From JAZSNL01 sp045536365 (lineage in GTDB: Bacteria > Bacillota_I > Bacilli_A > ML615J-28 > CAG-313): 64,000 nt of DNA. This document shows, piece after piece, positions 54,401 to 62,588 of the stretch. The translations under genes were made by a program, and so were the position numbers. Location: the NCBI GenBank assembly GCA_045536365.1, contig JAZSNL010000027.1, forward strand, positions 1-64,000, written 5' to 3'. The notes below the pieces were generated by a model. The model did no database searches. It was not told the DNA's origin and was given only the letters and a program-made list of their open reading frames with translations. The first letter of the stretch is position 1, and every line of letters begins with the position of its first letter.

Positions 54401-57400
54401 TATGATTTTGATTGTTCTCCGGTATTAGAATTTAAAAATTGAACTACTATATGAACATTCGAACTATTTGCGTTAATAAAACCGCCAACAGTTATGTTAG
54501 TATTTTTAGGTATATTTATTCCATCAAATGTTTGATTAATAGCTGAATTACCTTCTATTTTCATCTCATAATTGCCAAACACATCTGTATCTGTAGTTCT
54601 TAATATTCTTGTTCCGCCACTCCAACTGTTATTTTCTTCAAATGAAGCATTTGGTAAAATATTATATATCGTATCAACATTATTTTTGTTTATCATTATT
54701 TGATCAAAATATACTTCTTCTGAATAATAATCTGTTTCCGTTGTATATAAATTTATATATACATCTACATATAATTCATTAGGGTCTGTACTAGTTACAT
54801 TAAAATCTTTTTTATACAAATTATATCCTTCTTCTTCATATGTTTGTTCATTTTGATATATTGATAAGTTTTCATTATTAGTTGTTATTTTTATTGTTCC
54901 GCTTCCTTTTATTATTGAACTAAGTGTATATGTTTTATTTGTTTCTATTGTTATTTTTTGATTTGCAAGAAGAAGATTTTCATTATTATTCGTTAGCGTT
55001 ACTGCAAAAGCTTTTTGTCCGTATGCGGAAATATAAGCTATTCTTCCTGAATATACATTCCAGTCCTTATATCCACTTTCAAAAGAATGATTATCTACTA
55101 AATTATAACCTAAGTTAATAGGATTAGATACTTCCAATATCTGATGTTTTAATACATAATTAGGATTATCTTTATATAATTCATTATTATAATTTGCATA
55201 TTTATAATGAGTTGTATTTCCGTAGTTATCTATTACTGTTTTTGTGTGTCCAAAATAATCAAATAAATATTTTGTACTTTGACCCAAGTCATTTGTATAT
55301 ATCGTTTTTCTATCATAATATGAGATATACATATTAATATCTGATTCGTTTATTTTATTAGTTCCTATTAAAGAAGAATATTGCGAAACTTTTTCATTTT
55401 GATAACTAAATTCAATATTAGATACAAATGTTAATCCATCACTATTTGAATTATAACTTTCTATTTTTTCTAATTTATCATCATTCAAATAAGAATACCT
55501 TTCTTCACTTATTAATAATGTTGCGTCTCCTTTATAGCACGAACTTTTAATTAGTCTCCAAAAATTGTCGTATTCATATGTATTCGTTTGAGCAATTTGA
55601 CTTTGAGGAGTTTCACTTTCATTGTATACTTGTTTATATATTTCCATTTCAACTAAATGTCCGTTTGAATATATAAATTTTATTTTGTTATTTGACGCAT
55701 CTACAATTTCATCTATTAATTTATTATTATGATACTTATATGATGCATATGTTATATTGATAGTTAGATTATCATATTTTAAATCGATTATTTTAATCAA
55801 ATAACCCTCAGTATCATACTGATACTCATATCTTTCTTGAACTATTTTTTTATATTTTATCGCTGCATCTTCATCAATAAGTAAATATTCATCATCACCT
55901 TCCTCACTCACATATTTTCTTTCTGATGGATTATCTTCAGATTCTGATTCTAAATTTGTAGTAGCTTCTTTATAATATTTTCGTCTTCCCGTTGATTCAT
56001 CTATATAATAATACTTTGAGTCTATCGAATCTTCACTCATTTTTTCTAAAAAACTTACTCTAAACCCTAATCCATAACCTACATCATGTTGAAGCAAAGT
56101 AGCGTCAGTTATGTTATTATAATAATGACTTATACTAAATGGTTGCTTTTGATTATTCAAATTATAATCATTTAATTCCACAACTAGATTTCCAAAACAA
56201 TCATTTATGTATGCTGTATTTTTCCCTGAAGATACATTATGATATGTTAAAAAATCGATTAATCCTAAATTATCCATATACGCGATAGTAAGTTTAGGCG
56301 TATGATTTTCATCATCTGGTCCGTATAAAATAACGTTTTCTTCATTATTTTGAATATGTTCAGCTGTTAATTCTAGTCTTATTAGATCAGTAGTTGAAGT
56401 TTTAAATATATTACATAAATCTATTACGTAATAATTTCCAACTCTTTTCATTGTTCCTACATTTTCGGTTTCATATTGGGTATAACCATCTATATCTTCG
56501 TAATCATAATTCGTTAACTTAAAACCATTAACATAATAACTTTTAATCATATTAACAGCTATATCATATGAATTATTTGAAGTAGATGAATTCACTTCCA
56601 ACTTCAATTTTGCAAATTTAATTGTGTCTACATTAGGACAACCTGTCAATATTTCTTCATTTATTTCCATTATTGTAAGAGTCGATATATCTTCGCTACC
56701 AAATGTTCCATCCGAATTTTCGAAATTGTTAATATATTTTTCAATTTTAACTCCTTCATGTGTACCATTAAAATTCTTTCTAAAATATTTTGAAGAAAGA
56801 TTAGTTTTTATATCTGTATCAGAATATTCAATAACTGGATCTATTACAATTGGATATACTAATTCTTTTAATACATCATTATTAGGGGTTACTGTAATTA
56901 AGTAACCATTTTTTAAATTTACAATTTGCAAATTCACATCATATGATATTTTACCTGTATTATCAATGATGTTATATGGTGTAAATTTAAATATTTCTTT
57001 ATCATTCTCATTATGTAAATATAATGTGTTATTATCATTAGTCAAAATTAAATTAGTTTCCAAAATATAACTAAATTGGTAATTTTCCACATATTTATCT
57101 AAAATAATATTTTCCTTTAATCCATATGGTGTATGAATTAACTCAATTGTTGAGTGCTTTAAGATATTTTTATATTCAACAATTGAACTCATTACTACAT
57201 CTTTTATATTTTCTTTTTCTTTTATTTTTTTTGTTGATTTAGATCGATTAGAAGTATTACTTAAATATTTTATTTTTATTTCATCATCATGATATCTTAT
57301 TATAACATTAGAATTTTTTAAATCTTTTGGTAAAATAATTTCATATTCATTTATTGTATTTGAATAAGAGTTATTATTTTCAATTAATTCAACATTGTAT

Positions 57401-57669
57401 TCTTTATATTGATTATTTTCAAAATAATGAATATTTTCATCATAATAATTATACTCAATTAATCCATCTTTTCTCTTAAATACTTTTAAATTTCCCTTTC
57501 TCAATGATTCTATTTCATATTCTATTTCATCAGAGCCTGTTACTTCTTCTGATGATATTTCTTCTATCTCATTGTTAGAATATGATGCGGTTAGTTTTCC
57601 CAATGGTCCAAAAGGAATACTATTTAATATAATTGAAATTACTAGTATTATCTTAAATATTTTTTTCAT
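51478..57669 (-). CDS. Secreted RHS/YD-repeat polymorphic toxin
   Basis: 2063 residues. An N-terminal signal peptide (basic start, hydrophobic stretch, about residues 1-30) indicates Sec export. Residues about 40-300 are beta-rich, followed by a DNRLRE-like region near 320-460 (KFAKLKLEVNSS and VILYGPDDENHTPKLTIAY), as in WapA. YD repeats (for example YEYDEYMRLLTTNYGKS and ITYEYDCNGFRTYKK) dominate about 560-1800, with a carbohydrate-binding-like insert near 880-1170 (two similar NHSFESGYKDW and NASFEENNSW units). The RHS core ends NPYRYRGYYYDEETSLFWL, SSRYYSPELCRF and DPTGH near residue 1870. The last ~190 residues are the tip: a glycine-zipper-like segment, then a basic end with THSHFIKELGDYFRPHTHKY. 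That HSH/PHTH pattern may hold an active site; no family is assigned. Confidence 0.87.
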   Translation of the reverse strand: MKKIFKIILVISIILNSIPFGPLGKLTASYSNNEIEEISSEEVTGSDEIEYEIESLRKGNLKVFKRKDGLIEYNYYDENIHYFENNQYKEYNVELIENNNSYSNTINEYEIILPKDLKNSNVIIRYHDDEIKIKYLSNTSNRSKSTKKIKEKENIKDVVMSSIVEYKNILKHSTIELIHTPYGLKENIILDKYVENYQFSYILETNLILTNDNNTLYLHNENDKEIFKFTPYNIIDNTGKISYDVNLQIVNLKNGYLITVTPNNDVLKELVYPIVIDPVIEYSDTDIKTNLSSKYFRKNFNGTHEGVKIEKYINNFENSDGTFGSEDISTLTIMEINEEILTGCPNVDTIKFAKLKLEVNSSTSNNSYDIAVNMIKSYYVNGFKLTNYDYEDIDGYTQYETENVGTMKRVGNYYVIDLCNIFKTSTTDLIRLELTAEHIQNNEENVILYGPDDENHTPKLTIAYMDNLGLIDFLTYHNVSSGKNTAYINDCFGNLVVELNDYNLNNQKQPFSISHYYNNITDATLLQHDVGYGLGFRVSFLEKMSEDSIDSKYYYIDESTGRRKYYKEATTNLESESEDNPSERKYVSEEGDDEYLLIDEDAAIKYKKIVQERYEYQYDTEGYLIKIIDLKYDNLTINITYASYKYHNNKLIDEIVDASNNKIKFIYSNGHLVEMEIYKQVYNESETPQSQIAQTNTYEYDNFWRLIKSSCYKGDATLLISEERYSYLNDDKLEKIESYNSNSDGLTFVSNIEFSYQNEKVSQYSSLIGTNKINESDINMYISYYDRKTIYTNDLGQSTKYLFDYFGHTKTVIDNYGNTTHYKYANYNNELYKDNPNYVLKHQILEVSNPINLGYNLVDNHSFESGYKDWNVYSGRIAYISAYGQKAFAVTLTNNNENLLLANQKITIETNKTYTLSSIIKGSGTIKITTNNENLSIYQNEQTYEEEGYNLYKKDFNVTSTDPNELYVDVYINLYTTETDYYSEEVYFDQIMINKNNVDTIYNILPNASFEENNSWSGGTRILRTTDTDVFGNYEMKIEGNSAINQTFDGINIPKNTNITVGGFINANSSNVHIVVQFLNSNTGEQSKSYVLQFYPYLTDYQFSLSDFTVTNEENTDYFDVLMFTVYNTGKNPCYVDNLILTYDLYGVKYEYNELGYITKKTIGTEVTTTEYRDDLRTPVKVTLDQKEVFINQNTLSTSYVLDTVNITENNNEYNQTTTTTINNQTISSVEYGCNNQYVTSQTMNDNQVSYTYNELYGLLTSVKYSDDNEIQYEYDEYMRLLTTNYGKSKVSYVYNDYSNIQEIKILNEFNNEVMSYYFEYNDHLDIEAIYVGKQNQKVRIEKYEYLYHTLNDGKKLYTGLVSKVIKGNTDFNYERYEYNQEYEVSKIYIKNSATEEIQTAELLYDSYKNLSIYQDLINDKIYMYNYDYQNRLISCLDEKMSGVKYEYIDEEQIKVKYIVEGTDIITLLYRYEEDELVELFSDSIISKPRETIDAYGRTTSKIIESTTNDEIMNINYIYNQNKINELQAYELEINGDIIRYTYTYDIYGNITSIKKEINNVEKENINYIYNNKQELIVENIIREGEPILCTIYAYDEIGNIIQLVRTVKLQEYSNLPYKIEFTYNSNVKTKLVTYTIFESNESSGVTYDLLYDELGNIISDDENTYIYELDKLVAIQNNSKNITYEYDCNGFRTYKKVLNTDGTYQETYYNVSENKIIKETRYDSSTNTTTYIIYIYDESGVAGFKTGTDIDNLTTYYYVKNLQNDVIQIIDINSNVVVEYTYDAYGNVFVSGTLSNTIGKLNPYRYRGYYYDEETSLFWLSSRYYSPELCRFISPDDVEYLDPESVNGLNLYTYCGNDPVNYYDPTGHSAILIGLIIGAVIGAAVGFGTAAYSDYQDDGQVFNGSVAWYDYLGATVLGGAIGAGIGAGIGYIAPQIGSALSSFASSSFTLGGGISISASGAATMSAGLTITGAQILQGAGILAGLGIMYLLPKQGGVPNSVVSKNGSTGVYDENGNLVSRRDTTHSHFIKELGDYFRPHTHKYVWKFIKGAWRLVKEIVLPY
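52113..52226 (-). repeat. RHS core repeat, master copy
   Basis: The 114-base segment in the main RHS gene, copied before both orphan tips (95 and about 75 percent identical). Confidence 0.85.
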
Positions 57670-57696
57670 CTTTTTTACCTCCTTCTACTAATTTCA

Positions 57697-57724
57697 ATTA
57701 TATTATACATATTATAATTGTCGA
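57697..57724 (-). promoter_or_regulatory. promoter of the RHS gene
   Basis: Minus strand TCGACA (57719-57724), 16 bases, TATAAT (57697-57702); a second overlapping TATAAT lies at 57702-57707. AGAAGGAGGT follows before the start codon. Confidence 0.5.
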
Positions 57725-57760
57725 ATTTTGTCGTTTTTTGTAGGATTTATATAAAATAAA

Positions 57761-57786
57761 AAAGTCATCTAGAAATAGATGACTTT
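57761..57786 (-). terminator. terminator of the eight-gene operon
   Basis: AAAGTCATCT and AGATGACTTT form a perfect 10 bp stem with a 6-base loop and the minus-strand RNA continues with Us. It lies 5 bases past the stop at 57791. Confidence 0.8.
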
Positions 57787-57790
57787 AATA

Positions 57791-58090
57791 TTATTCAAAA
57801 TGAGTGTGTTCTACTACCCATGCTTTCATTTTAATAGAAAGCCAGAATGAGTATATACCAAGAGTAATGATAGTTAGTAAAAACCATTTAATATATTGAC
57901 CAAATAATTGTACACCAGTACCATCAAATACTAATTGTCTACCATCAATAATAGTATGTTCTGCTAACCAGTTTTCTTTTAGACATACTGCCCATGGTGT
58001 TCCTATTCCTAAAGTAACTGTTATAATTAGTCCTTGTAGAATACTGATTCCTATTAAACCTAGTAATCCTCCTGTAAATTTAGATTGCAT
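57791..58090 (-). CDS. DUF898 (YjgN-like) small membrane protein
   Basis: 99 residues with two hydrophobic helices (about 10-35 and 66-88). The sequence between them (ENWLAEHTIIDGRQLVFDGTG) and the second helix ending IYSFWLSIKMKAWVVEHTHF match the DUF898/YjgN repeat unit, of which longer relatives carry several. The function of the family is unknown. It is the last gene of the operon that begins beyond the right edge of the window and ends at the hairpin just downstream. Confidence 0.75.
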   Translation of the reverse strand: MQSKFTGGLLGLIGISILQGLIITVTLGIGTPWAVCLKENWLAEHTIIDGRQLVFDGTGVQLFGQYIKWFLLTIITLGIYSFWLSIKMKAWVVEHTHFE

Positions 58091-58107
58091 ATTTTTCTCC
58101 TTTCTTT

Positions 58108-58794
58108 TTAGAATATTTCATAAAATGATTTATTATTTATTAAATGATATACTTCATCATTTAAATAAAAGATATCTTCAGATAATATTAAAATATTACC
58201 AAATTCTGTTTCAATATAATGAGTAAAGTCATTTTCAGGTAAATATTGACCTGTGTATTTTTCAAATTCAAGAGTATCTAAATTACTGATTTTTGTTACT
58301 AATTCGACAGTATCATTATCATAATTATATTGATAAACTGAATGTTCACTCATATATGAAGAAATAGTATATGTGTGTGTTGCATATTCTTCTTTTATTT
58401 GTGGAATTGAATTTAATTTAAAGTGTTCGTCATTATTAGAATAATATCCATCAATAATATGGATTGAATTAACAATATCATCGGAATAATAGAATTCAAC
58501 CATCATATATTCAGCTCCTGGAGTTTGTTCAAATGATTCTACTTTTCTCATGCGTAATGATTTATATGAATTAAAAATATTTTTTATTGCTGTTTTTTCT
58601 GTTGTGTAAATATATTCAACACAAGAAAAATCATTTAAAATAACTGGTTCTTTAGTAATTTTAACCATTCCAATTTCTTCATATGAAGATAGTAACCAAT
58701 TTTCATATACTGATACTTTACTAACATTTCGATCACATCCTGAAAGGATTGATAAATTAATTATTGTTATAAGTATGATTATAAGTTTTTTCAT
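58108..58794 (-). CDS. Lipoprotein of unknown function
   Basis: 228 residues. The signal peptide ends ILSGCDRN with lipobox Cys20. The mature part is acidic and beta-rich (about 30-200), with EYMMVEFYYSDD and HIIDGYYSNNDEHF, and no motif I recognise. Its first 20 residues and the flanking DNA are identical to those of the next gene upstream (62 bp perfect repeat), although the mature proteins are unrelated. It lies 17 bases before the DUF898 gene and 8 bases after the ankyrin lipoprotein gene. Confidence 0.7.
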   Translation of the reverse strand: MKKLIIILITIINLSILSGCDRNVSKVSVYENWLLSSYEEIGMVKITKEPVILNDFSCVEYIYTTEKTAIKNIFNSYKSLRMRKVESFEQTPGAEYMMVEFYYSDDIVNSIHIIDGYYSNNDEHFKLNSIPQIKEEYATHTYTISSYMSEHSVYQYNYDNDTVELVTKISNLDTLEFEKYTGQYLPENDFTHYIETEFGNILILSEDIFYLNDEVYHLINNKSFYEIF

Positions 58795-58796
58795 AT
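58735..58796 (-). repeat. 62-bp perfect direct repeat, copy A
   Basis: Identical to 59490-59551. It covers the start codon, signal peptide and lipobox codons of the lipoprotein gene. Confidence 0.95.
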
Positions 58797-58802
58797 TCTC
58801 AC

Positions 58803-59549
58803 CTATTTAAAAAGACTTTCTAGTGTTTCTTTTGTAATTGTTTCATTATTTTCTTTTAATAACTCTAATGTTTCAATTAACACCTTAGTATCCGCTTCTT
58901 GTGCGTATTGTTTATCTAGTTGACATGTAAGTGTTAAAAGCATTACATCAGAATATTTTTTTGAATATGATATCAAGTCTTCTATAGAATGGTTAGGATT
59001 TTCATTAATATATTGATTTATTTCAATACTAATAAAATCTAATATTCTCACCGCAAGTTTTGATGTATTTATTGAAGTTTCATTATAAAAGATGAAATTC
59101 AATATTTGATAATTAAATATATATTTTATTCCTTCATTAGAATATATATTAATTCCATTTATTGTTTCATTATATTCTCCATTTATCATATCATTTATAT
59201 ATAGAGTATCTGCTTTTTTAGTTAATAAGTATTTTGTTATTTCATCTAAATTATTAGCACATGATAAGGATAAACTTGTGTTATCATTATTCAAAATATT
59301 AATATCCGCATTCTTTTCAACTAATAATTTTATTAATTCAATGTTGGAAGAAGTTTCCACCGCATACAATAAAGGATATTGATTATTAATCATTACTTCA
59401 TTTATTTTTTCAGGGTATTTATTGAAATATTCATCAATAACTAAAATATCATTATTTTTGATTGCGGTAGGAATATTTTTATGTTTATTACATCCTGAAA
59501 GGATTGATAAATTAATTATTGTTATAAGTATGATTATAAGTTTTTTCAT
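58803..59549 (-). CDS. Ankyrin-repeat lipoprotein
   Basis: 248 residues. The signal peptide ends ILSGCNKHKN with lipobox Cys20. Residues about 26-110 carry two or three ankyrin-like repeats: QYPLLYAVETSSNIELIKLLVEKN then ADINILNNDNTSLSLSC and LDEITKYLLTKKADTLY. The remaining 130 residues are helical and unassigned. Anchored outside the membrane it would serve as a protein-binding module. The same N-terminal 20 residues and DNA appear in the next gene. Eight bases separate it from that gene and 15 from the TIR gene upstream. Confidence 0.75.
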   Translation of the reverse strand: MKKLIIILITIINLSILSGCNKHKNIPTAIKNNDILVIDEYFNKYPEKINEVMINNQYPLLYAVETSSNIELIKLLVEKNADINILNNDNTSLSLSCANNLDEITKYLLTKKADTLYINDMINGEYNETINGINIYSNEGIKYIFNYQILNFIFYNETSINTSKLAVRILDFISIEINQYINENPNHSIEDLISYSKKYSDVMLLTLTCQLDKQYAQEADTKVLIETLELLKENNETITKETLESLFK

Positions 59550-59551
59550 AT
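59490..59551 (-). repeat. 62-bp perfect direct repeat, copy B
   Basis: Identical to 58735-58796; the two are 755 bases apart. Identity stops at both ends within one base. Confidence 0.95.
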
Positions 59552-59564
59552 ATTCTTCCTTTCA

Positions 59565-60602
59565 TTATTTTAAAATTTCGATTAGTTCTTTAACGTTTTC
59601 TATATTATTCTTTAACACACAATCAATTTGAACATCTTCTAATGGTAAAGCAAATGGTGTTCCTCTTAAGGGGAATGGTTTATTTAACCATGTTATACAT
59701 AGTTTTTCTGCGCTTTCTAATTGAAAAAGATTAATTGCTCGTTTTAGTTCTTTTCCTACCCATACTGAATTTAATGAATTTTCTGATAACATTAAGATAA
59801 ATTTATCTGCTTTTTGTAATGCATGTTCAATAATATAAGCATAATTTGTTCCTGATGGTATATCAAAAGGAGCCATCCAACATTTAATGTTATTTTTTTG
59901 TAATTCTTCTCTTATTTTATTTACAAAATAAAAATCTTTTGTACTGTAAGAAATGAAACAATATTTATCATTTCCATATTGATAATTAAATTTAGATGTA
60001 CATTGATTATAATATTCATTGTCAGCTATATTTTTTTGATTTGGCATTATTAAATTATAAAATAAATTATCGATTTGATTTTTAATTTCTTGTTTTTCTG
60101 CTGTTAATCTAGTTATATTAATAGTACCTCTAATAAACTCAGATAATGATCGTTTATTTCTAATTATATCATCAAGATTATATGAAATAATATTTTCTAA
60201 ATCAACACGTCCATCATAAAGAATATCTAATAATAAGAATTCACATCCCCCACTATATGTCCAACCAATATCATTATTATCTTCTAAATACATATAAAAT
60301 TCACAAAAATGTTCTGGATTAAAATATATATGCCCTAGCCTTTTAGTTTGTAATACACGTTTAAAACCTTCAAATGGAAAAGGAGGTTTTAGACATAAAC
60401 CATGTAAATCATTCATAAAACCTGGTAAAAAATAATCACATCTATTTCCTGAATCTATATGGAATAAATTTAAATTAGCTAATAACTTTTCTCCTGCTGG
60501 AGTAATATCATCAGGATTTAATAATATTACGTAAAAATATCTTTGATTATGATTATTAAGTCGATGTCTTTTTAAATCATCAATTGAACTTATTAGAATC
60601 AT
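59565..60602 (-). CDS. TIR domain protein with unassigned N-terminal region
   Basis: 345 residues. Residues about 213-345 are a TIR domain: YCFISYSTKDFYFVNKIRE at the start, CWMAPFDIPSGTNYA as box 2, FILMLSENSLNSVWVGKELKRAI with Glu285 in the catalytic glutamate position of NAD-cleaving TIRs. Residues 1-205 are an uncharacterised module rich in aromatic and charged residues (NRCDYFLPGFMNDL, EHFCEFYMYLEDNN, GRVDLENI) that could be a sensor. There is no signal peptide. It sits in the middle of an eight-gene operon, 16 bases after the MATE gene and 15 before the ankyrin lipoprotein. A role in NAD-dependent defence or signalling is an inference from the TIR only. Confidence 0.8.
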   Translation of the reverse strand: MILISSIDDLKRHRLNNHNQRYFYVILLNPDDITPAGEKLLANLNLFHIDSGNRCDYFLPGFMNDLHGLCLKPPFPFEGFKRVLQTKRLGHIYFNPEHFCEFYMYLEDNNDIGWTYSGGCEFLLLDILYDGRVDLENIISYNLDDIIRNKRSLSEFIRGTINITRLTAEKQEIKNQIDNLFYNLIMPNQKNIADNEYYNQCTSKFNYQYGNDKYCFISYSTKDFYFVNKIREELQKNNIKCWMAPFDIPSGTNYAYIIEHALQKADKFILMLSENSLNSVWVGKELKRAINLFQLESAEKLCITWLNKPFPLRGTPFALPLEDVQIDCVLKNNIENVKELIEILK

Positions 60603-60618
60603 ATTTTTCTCCTATATA

Positions 60619-61953
60619 TTAATAATTATATTTCTTTTTATTTGCAATTAAAAAAATGAAAGTTAAGGTTGCGGCAGTGAGTTCTGCAATAACAACTGAA
60701 GCCCAAATACCATCAACAGGTGGATTCCAGACAAGTGGTAATAATAATACTGCTGCCATTTGGAATACTAATGTTCTTAAAAATGACATTATAGCAGAAA
60801 TAAGACCATTATTTAAAGCAGTGAAAAATCCAGAACCAAATATCGCAATACCACAAAATAAGAATTGGAATGAGAATATTCTAAATCCTCTAATTGTTAA
60901 ATCAAGTGTTTCAGGGCTTTTACTCATAAATATTAAAGATAATGGTTCTGCAAGTAACTCACCTAATAATAACATAGATATAGATAAAATAGCCATTATT
61001 ATTAAACTTTTCTTTAGTAAGCTCTTTAATTCACTTTGATTCTTCGCTCCATAATGATAACCGATAATTGGAGCTGTTCCAATAGAATAACCTATAAAGA
61101 TTGCAACAAAAATAAATCCAACATACATCATTACACCATATGCAGCAACACCTGATTTACCTGCATATGCAAGTAATTGAACATTATATAATAAACCAAC
61201 AAGTGACATCGCAATATTACTCATTAACTCAGAAGAACCATTTGTGCATGTTTTAAATAATGCTTTAATATCAAAATCAGGTTTTGTTAATTTCAATAAA
61301 CTTGAATTAGGTCTTATAAAATAAATTATTGGAATAATACCACCAACTACTTGACTTATTGCTGTAGCAAAAGCAGCACCCTCAACGCCCCATTTAAATA
61401 CCGCAATAAATAAAGCATCTAAAACCATATTAGTTACACCTGCTGCTATTGTCGTATATAAACCTATTTGTGGTTTTTCAGCAGTAACAAAGAAACTTTG
61501 AAATTCTTGTTGTAACATAAAAAATGGTAATGCGGATAAAATAATCGTTGCATATAAAACACAATCTTCTAACATTTCTCCTTCTGCTCCTAATGCAGCA
61601 GCAAGAGGTCTAACAAAAATAATACCTAATACTGCAATAACAATTCCTGTTATAACAGAAACTAATGTTAACATTGAAAATAACCCATTAGCTTTTTTAA
61701 GATTACCTTCTCCCATTGTTTTAGATATTAACGCATTCCCCCCTGCACCATACATAAATCCAAACGCCCCTAAAATCATAATAAAAGGCATTATAAAGTT
61801 TATTGCTGCAAAAGGTGTTTCTCCAACAAAGTTAGCTACAAATAAACCATCTACAACACCATATATTGATGTGAATACCATCATCGCAATACAAGGTATT
61901 GTAAATTTAAATAGTTTTTTATATGTAAAGTGATCAGATAATTGAATACTCAT
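60619..61953 (-). CDS. MATE family multidrug efflux protein
   Basis: 444 residues with twelve hydrophobic helices in two homologous halves. Family signatures are visible in the first half (SIYGVVDGLFVANFVGETPFA and FMYGAGGNALISKTMGEGN, with the conserved MGxGN-type loop) and in the second half (GTAPIIGYHYGAKNQ). It exports cationic drugs or metabolites using a sodium or proton gradient. The start at 61953 lies one base past the stop of the kinase-like gene, so translation is coupled. The reason for its place beside a TIR gene is not clear. Confidence 0.92.
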   Translation of the reverse strand: MSIQLSDHFTYKKLFKFTIPCIAMMVFTSIYGVVDGLFVANFVGETPFAAINFIMPFIMILGAFGFMYGAGGNALISKTMGEGNLKKANGLFSMLTLVSVITGIVIAVLGIIFVRPLAAALGAEGEMLEDCVLYATIILSALPFFMLQQEFQSFFVTAEKPQIGLYTTIAAGVTNMVLDALFIAVFKWGVEGAAFATAISQVVGGIIPIIYFIRPNSSLLKLTKPDFDIKALFKTCTNGSSELMSNIAMSLVGLLYNVQLLAYAGKSGVAAYGVMMYVGFIFVAIFIGYSIGTAPIIGYHYGAKNQSELKSLLKKSLIIMAILSISMLLLGELLAEPLSLIFMSKSPETLDLTIRGFRIFSFQFLFCGIAIFGSGFFTALNNGLISAIMSFLRTLVFQMAAVLLLPLVWNPPVDGIWASVVIAELTAATLTFIFLIANKKKYNY

Positions 61954-61954
61954 T

Positions 61955-62569
61955 TTACTGACCCCAATAATTTATTACATAATCTTTTACCGCAGGAACT
62001 AATTTTTTTATTTCCCAATCGGTTGTATTAATAATTAAATGGTATGATTCACGATCACCCCAAATTTTATTAGTTACTATTTCACGATTTTTAGAACGAT
62101 TTTTATCAATTCTCTTAATATTTTTTTCTATTTCTTTTCTTGTTAATCTCTCATTTTCATTTGCGCGTTCTTCACATCTTTTAATTTTTGACTCCATGCT
62201 TGCACAAACAAAGATATTAAATGGTTTATATTCAGATAAAATAATATCAGCATTTTGTCCTACAATTACAAAATCTTTATTTAGACTCGCTATTTTCTCT
62301 ATTACTTTCTTTTGTTCTACTAAGATATTAATCTTAGAATTATTTATAGTCAAGTAACTTGTAAAGCTTTGTCTATATACAATAGGAATATCTCTCCACC
62401 CTTGATTTTCTAATGTGTTTTCTACATATTTTTCATCTAGTCCTTGATTTTGTGATATTGCAGAAATGATTTCACGGTCATAATAATCAAATCCTAACTC
62501 TTCAGCAAGTCGCTTGCCAAGTTCTCTTCCACCACTACCAAATTCACGACTTATTGTTATTATTCTCAT
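61955..62569 (-). CDS. Cytidylate kinase-like family protein
   Basis: 204 residues of the cytidylate_kin2 (PF13189) group. It begins ITISREFGSGGRELGKRLAEEL, a modified P-loop in which GSGGRELG replaces GxxxxGKS/T, then FDYYDREIIS and VIVGQNADIIL, and has a lid-like RIDKNRSKN segment with several basic residues. The family is widespread in Clostridia and related groups and is often annotated as cytidylate kinase, but the reaction is unproven. Cytoplasmic. It starts with an AGG site and lies 19 bases after the AlkD-like gene and 1 base before the MATE gene. Confidence 0.85.
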   Translation of the reverse strand: MRIITISREFGSGGRELGKRLAEELGFDYYDREIISAISQNQGLDEKYVENTLENQGWRDIPIVYRQSFTSYLTINNSKINILVEQKKVIEKIASLNKDFVIVGQNADIILSEYKPFNIFVCASMESKIKRCEERANENERLTRKEIEKNIKRIDKNRSKNREIVTNKIWGDRESYHLIINTTDWEIKKLVPAVKDYVINYWGQ

Positions 62570-62588
62570 ACTAACCTCCGCAATTTTA

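Noticed and set aside
61955..62569. Genuine cytidylate kinase (cmk)
   Set aside because: The P-loop is altered (GSGGRELG) as in the cytidylate-kinase-like family, whose reaction is not established.
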